From contig CAZNUK010000036.1 in NCBI GenBank assembly GCA_964576255.1, positions 1-21,874 of the forward strand: a stretch of 21,874 bases of DNA. The letters are read 5' to 3'. Numbering within the stretch: the first letter of the stretch is position 1; each line of letters begins with the position of its first letter. Both the position numbers and the translations under genes were made by a program. Below, piece by piece: positions 1-8,325 of this stretch. Below the pieces are notes generated by a model. That model did no database searches. It was not told the DNA's origin and saw only the letters and a list, made by a program, of their open reading frames with translations. The DNA is from Eshraghiella sp964576255. Lineage in GTDB: Bacteria > Bacillota > Clostridia > Lachnospirales > Lachnospiraceae.

Positions 1-83
1 TGCGGATGGTGGGACTTGAACCCACACGATGTCACCACCGGCAGATTTTGAGTCTGCTGCGTCTGCCATTCCGCCACATCCGC
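1..83 (-). tRNA. tRNA-Leu (anticodon CAA)
   Basis: On the minus strand this folds as a class II tRNA. It has a 7-bp acceptor stem (GCGGATG with CATCCGC), a discriminator A at window position 1, an anticodon stem GCAGA/TCTGC around the loop CTCAAAA (anticodon CAA, reading UUG), a long leucine-type variable arm, and a T stem GTGGG/CCCAC with TTCAAGT in the loop. The CCA end, if encoded, falls outside the window. A good promoter lies directly upstream. Confidence 0.97.
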
Positions 84-93
84 GTGCTTGACT

Positions 94-122
94 ATATTAT
101 CATAGTCTAATATGAAAATCAA
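94..122 (-). promoter_or_regulatory. Promoter of tRNA-Leu
   Basis: Minus strand: -35 TTGATT (117-122), 17-base spacer, -10 TAATAT (94-99). The -10 ends 10 bases before the mature tRNA 5' end, so a start site about 3 bases upstream of the tRNA is expected. Sigma-A type by inspection only. Confidence 0.65.
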
Positions 123-132
123 GCATTATTTT

Positions 133-174
133 TAAAAACAAAACATCGAAACGTCAAATTACGCTTCGATGCTT
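133..174 (-). terminator. Intrinsic terminator of the Nudix gene
   Basis: On the minus strand an 11-bp stem with one G-T pair (CATCGAAGCGT with ACGTTTCGATG, 161-171 and 144-154) closes a 6-base loop and is followed by TTTTGTTTTT. It lies just after the Nudix stop codon and upstream of the tRNA promoter, insulating the two units. Confidence 0.8.
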
Positions 175-178
175 CAAT

Positions 179-658
179 TCAACTATGTTCTCGTGGTAAC
201 ATACGGCTATTATATGTTCTGTTATTCCATAGACCTCTGCTCTTAAGATCCAGATATTCGCTGTATGCCTTTTCTAAGATTTGACGCTCATTAGCAAATT
301 TAAGCAAATGATACGCTTCATGGTACTTATAAAATCCGGAATCTTCAAAAAATTCTTCCCTCTGTGGCTTGCTGAAATAACTGTTACCCATCATGAGATA
401 CCAATGTACTTCTTTCTCTACAGTATCATTCACAACGTTAAAGCTATAACGGCTCTTGCCGATATATTTGACAATATCTGCCACAGCTCCGGACTCCTCC
501 TTCACTTCACGTAGTGCCGTTGCCTTATGCTCTTCACCCGGCTCCACCGTTCCCTTCGGAAGTACCCATCCTTCATATTTGTTCTTATAATTCTTGTATA
601 GCAGAAGGATTTTTCCTCGGAATATTACCACACCCCCACAGCTAGTTGCTTCTATCAT
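179..658 (-). CDS. Nudix hydrolase family protein
   Basis: A 159-residue Nudix hydrolase, a family that cleaves nucleoside diphosphates linked to another group; the substrate cannot be told from sequence. The complete Nudix box GX5EX7REUXEEXGU is visible at about residues 36-58: G-T-V-E-P-G-E, then R-E-V-K-E-E-S-G-A. It carries the metal-binding glutamates. The start chosen is ATG at 658, because AGGAGG lies 7 bases upstream (666-671). The frame extends nine codons further to a GTG at 685 that lacks such a site. The gene has its own promoter and terminator, so it is probably monocistronic, although no terminator separates it from the PBP gene before it. Family assignment is firm, function open. 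Confidence 0.9.
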   Translation of the reverse strand: MIEATSCGGVVIFRGKILLLYKNYKNKYEGWVLPKGTVEPGEEHKATALREVKEESGAVADIVKYIGKSRYSFNVVNDTVEKEVHWYLMMGNSYFSKPQREEFFEDSGFYKYHEAYHLLKFANERQILEKAYSEYLDLKSRGLWNNRTYNSRMLPREHS

Positions 659-699
659 AGCAATGCCTCCTGTCCGGTGTGTCACAATTGACTAAGATA

Positions 700-728
700 A
701 ATATACAACTTTTTAGGTAATATATCAA
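700..728 (-). promoter_or_regulatory. Promoter of the Nudix gene
   Basis: Minus strand: -35 TTGATA (723-728), exactly 17 bases, -10 TATATT (700-705). A start near 693 would leave a leader of about 35 bases containing the AGGAGG site. It sits in the short gap after the PBP stop codon. Confidence 0.65.
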
Positions 729-737
729 TGTAAAATT

Positions 738-2162
738 TTATCTTTTGTAATAAAAATCATAAATTTCCTTAGATACCTCCGCCGCTGTTTTGGACTTGTC
801 AGCTCCCCCCTCCAGAACAACCACTACAACTATTTCCGGATATTCTACAGGTGAATAACTTACAAACAATGAATGTTCATAACCCAAAGAACCATATTGT
901 GCAGTTCCGGATTTTCCAGCAACCTGATAACTATCGTCATTGAAAAGCCAGCTAAAACTTTTTTCCACCACTGTTGTCATATTATTTTGCAGAAAAACAG
1001 CTTCCTCTTTTGATATTAACTCACCATATTCTTCACCGGAAAAGCTTTGAATATTCCTGCCTTCTGTGTTAACGATACTGTCAATTAAATATGGCTGCAT
1101 TAATACTCCATCATTAGCAATTGCACTGCAAATTAGAGCAAGATGCATTGGTGTTACAAGGGTCTCGCCCTGCCCGAATGCCGTCTGCGCTATTTCCCAT
1201 TCCGTAGATTCATCATCCAAAAGGAACTGGCTGACGCTAAACTCCATATTGAGCGGAAGTTTTTGATTAAACAAAAGTTTTCTCGCTGTATTCTGATATC
1301 CGGAAATATTAAGTGATAACCCCATATCAATAAACGCTCCATTGCAGGAATTGGCGAATGCTTCAGTTATATTCTGCATTCCATGAGCTACATTATGACT
1401 ACAGGAAATCTTAGTATCTCCTATCTCATAGCTTCCATCACAATAATATTGGTATTCTTCATATTCAAGTGTGTTTTCCCTATAATACTGAAGAAGTGTC
1501 ACCATTTTAAAAACTGACCCCGGCGGATATAGACCTTGTGTAGCACGGTTTAATAATGCAGCAGTCTCTTCATCTTTGGAAACGATGTCCCAATCTTCGT
1601 CTATAGTATTGGGATCAAAGTCCGGCGTCGAAACCATTGTCAATATTTTTCCACTATCCGGTTCAATAATAATTACCGAGCCATAATTACCCGCCAGAGC
1701 ATCATACGCCGCATTGGATAATTCTACATCCAATGTTGTAACAACAGAGTCACCTTTGTGTTTCTGTCCGGATAAATCATTAGAAATAATATCCCAGATA
1801 TTTTCATTAGATGTAAGCATATAATATGCCGCTGAATTTTCCAGTCCACTACCACCATTTCCTACATAACCAAGTGTGTGGCACATAAGTCTGCCGTATG
1901 GATAGTATCTGATTTCATTCCCATCAGTATCAATAACAGAAGTTGCCAATACGCTTCCATCTGAAGCAAGTATTTGTCCGCGCAATACTTTTTTTGCGAG
2001 GACTTCCTGCCTCTTATTATACGGATTATTAATAATATTTCCCGCCTCAACAAGCTGAAAATACACTAAATATCCAATCATCCCCACAAATACAGCAAGG
2101 AAAATACAAGTGGCAACTAATATATTTTTGTTGGAGCGATTAATATTTTTATTGTTTGACAT
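738..2162 (-). CDS. Class B penicillin-binding protein (transpeptidase)
   Basis: A membrane-anchored DD-transpeptidase that cross-links peptidoglycan outside the cell. One N-terminal transmembrane helix (about residues 14-36) is followed by the class B signature R-G-Q-I-L-A-S-D-G (61-69). The catalytic motifs are all present: SxxK at S216-V-F-K219, SxN at S272-C-N274 and KSGT at 417-420. At 474 residues it is shorter than typical FtsI or PBP2 and closer in size to mycobacterial PbpA, which also pairs with a RodA-type protein. It starts 2 bases after the FtsW/RodA stop codon, behind a GAGGGGGG ribosome site, so the two are surely co-expressed as a glycosyltransferase/transpeptidase pair. Whether they act in division, elongation or sporulation cannot be decided here. 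Confidence 0.93.
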   Translation of the reverse strand: MSNNKNINRSNKNILVATCIFLAVFVGMIGYLVYFQLVEAGNIINNPYNKRQEVLAKKVLRGQILASDGSVLATSVIDTDGNEIRYYPYGRLMCHTLGYVGNGGSGLENSAAYYMLTSNENIWDIISNDLSGQKHKGDSVVTTLDVELSNAAYDALAGNYGSVIIIEPDSGKILTMVSTPDFDPNTIDEDWDIVSKDEETAALLNRATQGLYPPGSVFKMVTLLQYYRENTLEYEEYQYYCDGSYEIGDTKISCSHNVAHGMQNITEAFANSCNGAFIDMGLSLNISGYQNTARKLLFNQKLPLNMEFSVSQFLLDDESTEWEIAQTAFGQGETLVTPMHLALICSAIANDGVLMQPYLIDSIVNTEGRNIQSFSGEEYGELISKEEAVFLQNNMTTVVEKSFSWLFNDDSYQVAGKSGTAQYGSLGYEHSLFVSYSPVEYPEIVVVVVLEGGADKSKTAAEVSKEIYDFYYKR

Positions 2163-2164
2163 TT

Positions 2165-3457
2165 TTAACAGCCCCCCTCTTTTTTAGTCTGCTTGGAGTC
2201 CAGTATGAATACAGCCTGAACAATTGCAAACATAATAACAGAACTTAAAATAGAACTGCCACCATAGCTTACAAAAGGTAACGTTACACCTGTTGACGGA
2301 ATAAATTTGGTCACTCCGCCAATAGTAAGAAAACATTGAAAAACATACATAACTCCAAATCCCACCGCAATTAATTTGTAAAACACATTATTAACTCTTA
2401 TTGCAGTTCTCATAATCCACATAAAGGTTGAAAAACAGATAAAAATAACTCCTATTGCAAAAACAAGTCCCAGTTCTTCTGAAATTGCAGCAAATATAAA
2501 ATCCTTGGCAACTACAGGTATTTTGGTAGGCAGTCCCTCACATAGCCCTAATCCAAATAAACCACCCGTTCCAATCGCAAACAAAGACTGAGTAATCTGA
2601 TATCCCTTATCATCAATAACATCCCATGGATTAAGCCAGGCAACCACACGGGTACGTACATGACTCACAAAATTATATGCAGCAACAGCTCCAACAACAC
2701 CGACTCCACCTCCCGCCAGTAAAAATCCAAGTTTACCGGAAGCAACATACAGCATAATTACATACACAACAAAAAGTATCAGCCCTGCCCCCAAATCATT
2801 GGATAATATAAGAATGATTACATGCAGCCCTGCAAGAACGGCTGAAATGATGTAAGTTGAAAGCTTTTTGGCATTTGCCAAAATACCGGCGAGAAAAATT
2901 ACATATGTCAACTTAACAAATTCCGATGGCTGAAAGGAAAAAAATCCAACATCAATAGATAAATTTGCACCAAATGATGTCTTTCCAAGGATTAGCGTCA
3001 TACCAAGAAGTGCAATTCCTACGGATGCCAGAATATATTTCATACTAACCCAGAATTTCTCGTATTTAAAAATTGCCGGCACTCCAAAAGACACTCCTGT
3101 ACCCATTACCACAATAATAAACTGTTTCCATGCATTATTAGGCACAAGTCTGTATACCATCACAAAACCAATTGCCAGCAGCATAATCATATTATTTAAA
3201 AGCTGTTTGGAGCTTTCCGGATATATTACTCTGTACAAAACAATTGTCGTAACGGAATACACCACTTCAAATAATGCCAATGCAATCCATCCCACATTAT
3301 TAGTGTGATATAATACAGTTACAAAGCTTATAAGAAAGAAAACTCCTGTTAATATATTTTGTAACAGATATTTTCTTCCTCTAAAGCTCAAATATACGTA
3401 AAATAACAATATAAATATCATTAAATACCTAAAAATATTTAATAAGATTTCTGCCAT
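2165..3457 (-). CDS. FtsW/RodA/SpoVE family peptidoglycan glycosyltransferase
   Basis: A polytopic SEDS protein of 430 residues, with about ten or more hydrophobic segments, that polymerises lipid II into glycan strands. Visible family motifs are QPSEFVKL (176-183), the SNDLGAG segment with the presumed catalytic aspartate D221, GYQITQS (285-291), the KDFIFAAISEELG loop (318-330) and PSTGVTLPFVSYGGSS near the C-terminus (387-402). The start codon overlaps the stop of the upstream U32 gene as TAATG, and an AAGGGGTG ribosome site lies 7 bases upstream. The adjoining class B PBP is its expected transpeptidase partner. I cannot separate FtsW, RodA and SpoVE from sequence alone; no mreBCD or dcw genes are in the window. 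Confidence 0.95.
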   Translation of the reverse strand: MAEILLNIFRYLMIFILLFYVYLSFRGRKYLLQNILTGVFFLISFVTVLYHTNNVGWIALALFEVVYSVTTIVLYRVIYPESSKQLLNNMIMLLAIGFVMVYRLVPNNAWKQFIIVVMGTGVSFGVPAIFKYEKFWVSMKYILASVGIALLGMTLILGKTSFGANLSIDVGFFSFQPSEFVKLTYVIFLAGILANAKKLSTYIISAVLAGLHVIILILSNDLGAGLILFVVYVIMLYVASGKLGFLLAGGGVGVVGAVAAYNFVSHVRTRVVAWLNPWDVIDDKGYQITQSLFAIGTGGLFGLGLCEGLPTKIPVVAKDFIFAAISEELGLVFAIGVIFICFSTFMWIMRTAIRVNNVFYKLIAVGFGVMYVFQCFLTIGGVTKFIPSTGVTLPFVSYGGSSILSSVIMFAIVQAVFILDSKQTKKEGGC

Positions 3458-5592
3458 TATTCAACACCCCTTGTGTAATGTCCCCTGGTATAACTTTCCG
3501 GGGCCTTTAAAACCACATTATCTAATATTGTATTAACTGCATCCTTTGTAATATTGCAAACCTCTGTTTCACTCTCATCCGTAAAACAAAGAGAATAAGA
3601 AGAAGCCTTAATCCTGCGTATTTCATTAAACTTATCCAGCAAAAATACCGGTACGCTGTTAAAAATCACATTATAACAATATTGACAAGCCGCAACATAG
3701 TTAAGTCTGGCATCCTTACGGTCCTTAAAAGTACCAACACATCCTTTTGGTCCATGACATCCTACAGTTGTTTTATCAATACAATTAGCCGAAACCATTA
3801 ACGGCAGTTTACCATACACAATAAGCTCTCCTTTTGGATTATTAAGATAATACAATTCCTTAGAATTAAGTTCCACCGGATATACTATCTCATTAAATCC
3901 TGAATCCATCAGCACTTTGACTGACAAATCATTAAAACCATACACAGTATAATCTGCAATTCTATCCCCTTCTATCTTATTATCATCAAGATATGCTAAT
4001 TCCGATATATTCCTGATATAAAATCCATCAAAGCCAAGATTTCTAATAGTTTCAGCTGTCTTGAGTATTCCCTTATATTGATTTTTAAACACTTTGGGCA
4101 TACCCAAATAACATTGTGCGCCCGATTCGTGGCATTTAAATATAATATTTGCCATATCTTGCGCATTTAAAAGCTCACATTCAAGACAAATTCTTTGGGC
4201 ACCGCCTTTTATTGCACCCATTGCCTGCTCATAGCTGTACACTCTGGCAGTTACAAGTCTGCCTTCACATTTGGCGACCTTAAGATTATACTCTGTTTTA
4301 TCTGTTTTTCTTCTGAATTTTTCCAAAACAGTTTCATTAAGCTTATCAACTGCCTCTCTTCTCAATTCATTCAGTAACTTAACTGGCACAAAAACATCTG
4401 AGTCCATATTAATGTCAACATTACCAGCTTCATAATCAGTAGCTCCAAGCTTACAGATTTGTCTGCGCACATCTTCAATATTGGCTGGTTGCTTTAGAGC
4501 TTCTGTAATAACATCCATAAAAACACAAGCCTCATTACCAGCTTCATCATTAATTTTAATATAGGCATTTTGACCTTTCTTAAGCTCAAGATATATATCT
4601 AATTTCTTTTTAAGTCTCTTGTTAAGGTACTGTTCTTTAATAGATTTTTCAAAGGAATCCTTATTGGCAAGAGATTTGTCTGATTTGGTTTCATCCGCAA
4701 TCATCTCTCTTCCGTTATGCATAACGTAGTACCCCTTAGTCATTCCGCCCCTGTCAAACAACATAAGAAGTCTATCCTTATCTTCTTTGGAAACCTTATA
4801 GCCTTCTCTTCCTGTTTCAAGGTACATATCCACATATTTTCTGTATATTGAGGTAACTCCGGCAGCATATTCAGGGCTTTTCATTCTCCCTTCAATTTTA
4901 AGAGAAAATACACCCGCCTCAAGAATATCAGGTAAAATATCCAAAGTGCATAAATCCTTAAGACTAAGAATATTACCCTTAGAAAATTCCAATCGACATG
5001 GTTGGGCGCATCTACCTCTGTTACCACTTCTGCCTCCAATAAAGCTACTCATAAAGCACATTCCTGAATAGCAATAACACAAAGCTCCATGAACAAAACA
5101 CTCAATATCAAAATCTGTGTTTTGTCTTAAAAGTCTGATGTCATCAAGAGACAGTTCTCTTGCAGGAACAATTCTAGTAACATTGTATTTCTTAAGAAAT
5201 TCTCCATAATAGGAATCAGTTATAGTCATCTGGGTACTGGCATGAATCTCCATCTTAGGGAAATTGTCATGAACAAACTTCATAACTCCATAATCCTGAA
5301 CAATAACCCCATCAAGACCTGCTTCATAAAAAGGGCTAAGATATTCATACAATTCTCCAAATAACTCATTATTCTTAAGAAGCGTATTAACCGTAAGATA
5401 TAATTTTCTATTATGAATATGACAATAATTAATTGCTTCAATTATTTCTTCCTTGGACAAATTACCTGCATATGCCCTTGCGCCAAACATCTGTCCACCA
5501 AGATAAACTGCATCCGCACCTGCATTAATAACACCTAGAAATGTTTCAAAGCTTCCTGCTGGTGCTAAAATTTCATATCTGTTATCTCTCAT
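3457..5592 (-). CDS. Large peptidase U32-family protein (RlhA-like, DUF3656 type)
   Basis: A U32-family protein of 711 residues. The family was named as a peptidase, but its best-studied members (RlhA, TrhP) hydroxylate rRNA or tRNA bases. The N-terminus E-I-L-A-P-A-G-S and the D-A-V-Y-L-G-G segment are typical. A Cys-rich block at about 168-199 (F-V-H-G-A-L-C-Y-C-Y-S-G-M-C, then C-A-Q-P-C) supplies likely iron-sulfur ligands. A second Cys-rich region lies near the C-terminus. The length and two-part layout fit RlhA (23S rRNA C2501 hydroxylase) better than the shorter TrhP. The start used is ATG at 5592, just before the conserved domain, with AAAAGG 9 bases upstream. In-frame alternatives are ATG at 5610 and TTG at 5628. 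It begins 45 bases after a strong terminator and leads the FtsW/RodA-PBP operon. Confidence 0.85.
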   Translation of the reverse strand: MRDNRYEILAPAGSFETFLGVINAGADAVYLGGQMFGARAYAGNLSKEEIIEAINYCHIHNRKLYLTVNTLLKNNELFGELYEYLSPFYEAGLDGVIVQDYGVMKFVHDNFPKMEIHASTQMTITDSYYGEFLKKYNVTRIVPARELSLDDIRLLRQNTDFDIECFVHGALCYCYSGMCFMSSFIGGRSGNRGRCAQPCRLEFSKGNILSLKDLCTLDILPDILEAGVFSLKIEGRMKSPEYAAGVTSIYRKYVDMYLETGREGYKVSKEDKDRLLMLFDRGGMTKGYYVMHNGREMIADETKSDKSLANKDSFEKSIKEQYLNKRLKKKLDIYLELKKGQNAYIKINDEAGNEACVFMDVITEALKQPANIEDVRRQICKLGATDYEAGNVDINMDSDVFVPVKLLNELRREAVDKLNETVLEKFRRKTDKTEYNLKVAKCEGRLVTARVYSYEQAMGAIKGGAQRICLECELLNAQDMANIIFKCHESGAQCYLGMPKVFKNQYKGILKTAETIRNLGFDGFYIRNISELAYLDDNKIEGDRIADYTVYGFNDLSVKVLMDSGFNEIVYPVELNSKELYYLNNPKGELIVYGKLPLMVSANCIDKTTVGCHGPKGCVGTFKDRKDARLNYVAACQYCYNVIFNSVPVFLLDKFNEIRRIKASSYSLCFTDESETEVCNITKDAVNTILDNVVLKAPESYTRGHYTRGVE

Positions 5593-5636
5593 AAATATCA
5601 ACCTTTTCATAATCTTCTTCGCCTGCAAGGCTATCT

Positions 5637-5674
5637 AAAAAAACTACCGCCGAAGTAATATTCATCGGCGGTAG
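5637..5674 (-). terminator. Intrinsic terminator after zapA
   Basis: A perfect 10-bp GC-rich stem (CTACCGCCGA with TCGGCGGTAG, arms 5665-5674 and 5644-5653) is followed on the minus strand by seven T. It lies 8 bases beyond the zapA stop codon and should end the ruvAB-zapA transcript. Confidence 0.92.
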
Positions 5675-5681
5675 AAATAAA

Positions 5682-6089
5682 TTATCTTCTCATATCGTCT
5701 AATTCAGTCTCAAGTCTGACAATAGTCTTCTGATTCTCATTAAGCTCATTCTTAAGCTGCTTCATCTCCTGCTCAAGAGTATCCATCTTAATCTGGGCAG
5801 AAATCAGCTCATGCTTCAAATCATATATCTCTTTGTCCTTATCTTCAAGGCTACCTTCTAATTCATCTGCAATCTTCTTAGCCTTAAAATAATCATCAGC
5901 TATATTCAACTCTATCATAGTTGCCTGCATATCAATGGTCTGCCTTCTGAAAAAATCAGATTTCTTAAAATCAGCAAGCTTAGAATTGATATAAGTCGCA
6001 ACTCTTTGAAGATATTCCTCGCTTTCATAACCGCTTAAAGTTAAAGTCTTGCCTCCAATGATAACCTCGGTCTCGTTCTTTGCGGACAT
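5682..6089 (-). CDS. zapA: Cell division protein ZapA
   Basis: ZapA binds and bundles FtsZ filaments at the division ring in the cytoplasm. The 135-residue protein has the ZapA head (the V-I-I-G-G-K-T-L-T-L-S-G strand region, then E-E-Y-L-Q-R-V-A-T-Y-I-N) in residues 1-50. A long charged heptad-type coiled coil follows from about residue 68 to the end (E-L-E-G-S-L-E-D-K-D-K-E, then repeated L-x-x-E-L). It is longer than the roughly 85-110 residues of many ZapA proteins because of this coil. It lies 56 bases after ruvB; that gap holds an extended -10 element, so it may have its own start as well as being read from the ruvA promoter. A perfect terminator follows. Confidence 0.9.
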   Translation of the reverse strand: MSAKNETEVIIGGKTLTLSGYESEEYLQRVATYINSKLADFKKSDFFRRQTIDMQATMIELNIADDYFKAKKIADELEGSLEDKDKEIYDLKHELISAQIKMDTLEQEMKQLKNELNENQKTIVRLETELDDMRR

Positions 6090-6129
6090 ATTGACACCTA
6101 TCCTTCCTTAGTAATTAACAACTGGTAAG

Positions 6130-6138
6130 ATTATATCA
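6130..6138 (-). promoter_or_regulatory. Possible zapA promoter (extended -10)
   Basis: TGATATAAT on the minus strand is a consensus -10 with an extended TGn. No convincing -35 is seen at 16-18 bases, so the site would depend on the extended element. The predicted start near 6123 gives a leader of about 34 bases before zapA. It sits just past the ruvB stop codon. Confidence 0.45.
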
Positions 6139-6145
6139 TATTAAT

Positions 6146-7147
6146 TCAATTTTGTGTATAGTCTAATCCAAAATGTTTGTAACAATATTCTGTTACAACT
6201 CTTCCTCTTGGAGTTCTATTAATAAATCCGTTAAAAATAAGATATGGCTCATATACATCCTCAAGAGTACCTGCATCTTCACCAAGAGCCGCTGCCAGTG
6301 TATCAAGGCCTACCGGACCACCTGAATACTTCTCAATAATGGTATACAGAATATTACGGTCGTTCTTATCCAAGCCTTCCTTATCCACTTCAAGAAGATC
6401 CAACGCATAATCTGCCACTTCCTTAGTAATACATCCATCAAACTTAACCTGAGCGTAATCTCTTACCCTCTTAAGAAGACGATTGGCAAGTCTTGGAGTT
6501 CCCCTGCTTCTTCTGGCAAGCTCAATTGCTCCCTTCTTATCGATAGACGCTCCTAAAACTCCTGCTGAACGAGTTACAATCTTCTCTAACTCATCCACAG
6601 TATAATATTCAAGTCGGTTAATAACTCCAAACCTATCCCTTAACGGAGCTGTCAAAAGTCCAGCTCTTGTAGTTGCACCAATAAGTGTAAAATGAGGCAA
6701 ATCAAGTCTTAAAGTCCTAACGGAAGAACCCTTACCAATAACAATATCAACAGCAAAATCCTCCATTGCAGGATACAGTACCTCCTCAACTTGTCTGTTA
6801 AGTCGGTGTATCTCGTCAACAAAGAGAATATCTCCCTCCTGAAGTGATGACAAAATAGCTGCCAAATCCCCCGGTTTCTCAATAGCCGGACCGGAAGTTA
6901 TCTTAATCTTAACTCCCATCTCCTTAGCTATAATACCGGCAAGCGTAGTCTTCCCAAGTCCCGGTGGTCCATAGAATAAGCAATGGTCCAATGCCTCACC
7001 TCTACTCTTAGCCGCATCTATAAACACCTGAAGATTATTCTTAATCTTCTCCTGTCCTACATAATCCATTAAAGATTCGGGACGAAGATTATTCTCAATA
7101 GAATAATCCTCAGAAGTAAATTCCGTTGTAATAATTCTTCTATCCAT
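6146..7147 (-). CDS. ruvB: Holliday junction branch migration helicase RuvB
   Basis: The AAA+ ATPase motor that, with RuvA, drives branch migration of Holliday junctions. With the start used here it has 333 residues, the usual RuvB length. Walker A G-P-P-G-L-G-K-T is at about 60-67 and Walker B V-D-E-I-H at 110-114. The sensor-type G-A-T-T-R-A-G and arginine-finger region R-D-R-F-G follow, and the winged-helix C-terminus ends with R-T-P-R-G-R-V-V-T. I chose the ATG at 7147 because GGGAG lies 6 bases upstream and family members start M-D-x-R. The ATG at 7159, which overlaps the ruvA stop as TAATG, has no ribosome site and would add four residues (MGVF). Confidence 0.97.
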   Translation of the reverse strand: MDRRIITTEFTSEDYSIENNLRPESLMDYVGQEKIKNNLQVFIDAAKSRGEALDHCLFYGPPGLGKTTLAGIIAKEMGVKIKITSGPAIEKPGDLAAILSSLQEGDILFVDEIHRLNRQVEEVLYPAMEDFAVDIVIGKGSSVRTLRLDLPHFTLIGATTRAGLLTAPLRDRFGVINRLEYYTVDELEKIVTRSAGVLGASIDKKGAIELARRSRGTPRLANRLLKRVRDYAQVKFDGCITKEVADYALDLLEVDKEGLDKNDRNILYTIIEKYSGGPVGLDTLAAALGEDAGTLEDVYEPYLIFNGFINRTPRGRVVTEYCYKHFGLDYTQN

Positions 7148-7158
7148 AAATACTCCCA

Positions 7159-7764
7159 TTATACGAAGGCTAATTTCTTAAGTGCTGCCCTCAAAAGTTC
7201 TTCGCTATCCATTCCATCCTGGTTAGGAACATCCCTTACAGCCCTTATAGCTTCTGATGATGAATATCCAAGACTCACAAGCGCCTCAATTGCTTCATCC
7301 CTTGTACTGCCAGATGCCGGAATTGCTGTAACAACATTATCATTATGGTTAATAACATCCTCAAGACTAAGCTTGTCCTTAAGCTCGATAATAAGTTTCT
7401 GAGCGGTCTTACCACCAATTCCCGGAGCTCTCTGAATAGCCTTAACATCATCGGATAATACTGCAAGTCTCAAATCATCCGGTCTGATTACTGATAAAAT
7501 ACTAAGTGCTCCCTTAGGTCCAATTCCATTAACAGTAATTAATAGCTTAAAAACAGACAAATCATCCTTAGTCAAAAAACCATACAAATCCAAAATATCC
7601 TCTCTGACATACTGGAAAGTATACACCTTAACCATATCACCAATTGCAGGAAGCTCAGATAAAATAGATGCAGGAACCATTATCTCATAACCCACACCAT
7701 AACATTCCACAACAATACTTGTATCATTAATCTCGGTTAATTCACCCTTAACATATGTAATCAT
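7159..7764 (-). CDS. ruvA: Holliday junction DNA helicase subunit RuvA
   Basis: RuvA forms the tetramer that grips the Holliday junction and loads RuvB. Its 201 residues show the three expected parts: an N-terminal OB fold (about 1-62, starting M-I-T-Y-V-K-G-E-L), a helix-hairpin-helix pair (V-N-G-I-G-P-K-G-A near 80 and A-P-G-I-G-G-K-T-A near 114), and the C-terminal domain III that contacts RuvB (about 155-201, with A-L-V-S-L-G-Y). TGGAG lies 8 bases before the ATG. A near-consensus promoter is just upstream, within the end of the preceding gene's region. ruvC is absent, as is usual in Firmicutes. Confidence 0.97.
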   Translation of the reverse strand: MITYVKGELTEINDTSIVVECYGVGYEIMVPASILSELPAIGDMVKVYTFQYVREDILDLYGFLTKDDLSVFKLLITVNGIGPKGALSILSVIRPDDLRLAVLSDDVKAIQRAPGIGGKTAQKLIIELKDKLSLEDVINHNDNVVTAIPASGSTRDEAIEALVSLGYSSSEAIRAVRDVPNQDGMDSEELLRAALKKLAFV

Positions 7765-7793
7765 ATCATCGCTCCAATCTCGTTACTAAAATG

Positions 7794-7823
7794 ATTATAT
7801 CACGAGCGAACATTTGTTTGCAA
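7794..7823 (-). promoter_or_regulatory. Promoter of ruvA-ruvB-zapA
   Basis: Minus strand: -35 TTGCAA (7818-7823), 18-base spacer, -10 TATAAT (7794-7799) preceded by TGA as an extended -10. It overlaps the last codons of the upstream membrane protein gene, allowing independent expression of ruvAB-zapA. No terminator is visible before it, so read-through from the rnf operon is also possible. No SOS box was recognised by eye. Confidence 0.65.
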
Positions 7824-8321
7824 TATTTTTATTTTCCGAAATAAAAGCCCGCCTAAAAGTCCGATTGCAATACCTGCAATTACACCACTCACCATAAGAA
7901 TCGGAAAGATATATGCGATACGGACATTTTCCAATATAAATATTGCCACAATAATTTGTCCAAGATTGTGACATACTCCTCCCGCAATGCTAACGCCTAT
8001 AATAGTAAACTTTTTAGTCTTTTTCAAAAGAAACATAACCAACAGACTTAAGGCGGCACCTGCAAGGCTAAAAATAATACTATACAGATTACCAAACAAA
8101 AACCCTGAAAGCAACACTCTTATAAAACTGATTATTCCGGCGGCTTTAATGCCCATGGAGTATAACACCCAGACAATAACAATGTTTGCAAGTCCGATTT
8201 TCATTCCATACACAGGGTAAGGAATAGGAATAATAGATTCTATATAGCCCATTACAAGAGCCACACTTGCCAACATTCCATATAAAGCCACATCACTTTG
8301 CATAAACTTATTAGTATTCAT
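7800..8321 (-). CDS. Gx transporter family / heptaprenyl diphosphate synthase component I-like membrane protein
   Basis: An integral membrane protein of 173 residues with about five or six hydrophobic helices. It matches the family annotated as Gx transporter or heptaprenyl diphosphate synthase component I. Seen directly: the S-I-I-P-I-P segment with P-V-Y-G-M-K-I-G-L-A-N-I-V (about 29-48), a short basic loop L-L-K-K-T-K-K (about 98-104), and the H-N-L-G-Q-I-I-V helix (about 118-125). The fold resembles small substrate-binding (ECF S-type) membrane proteins. It is unlikely to be a prenyl synthase, since no aspartate-rich motif is present. It starts 4 bases after the NusG domain II gene and closes the rnf operon. 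From memory, EetB of Listeria flavin-based electron transfer is in this family; the link is inference. Confidence 0.82.
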   Translation of the reverse strand: MNTNKFMQSDVALYGMLASVALVMGYIESIIPIPYPVYGMKIGLANIVIVWVLYSMGIKAAGIISFIRVLLSGFLFGNLYSIIFSLAGAALSLLVMFLLKKTKKFTIIGVSIAGGVCHNLGQIIVAIFILENVRIAYIFPILMVSGVIAGIAIGLLGGLLFRKIKILQTNVRS

Positions 8322-8325
8322 AGCC

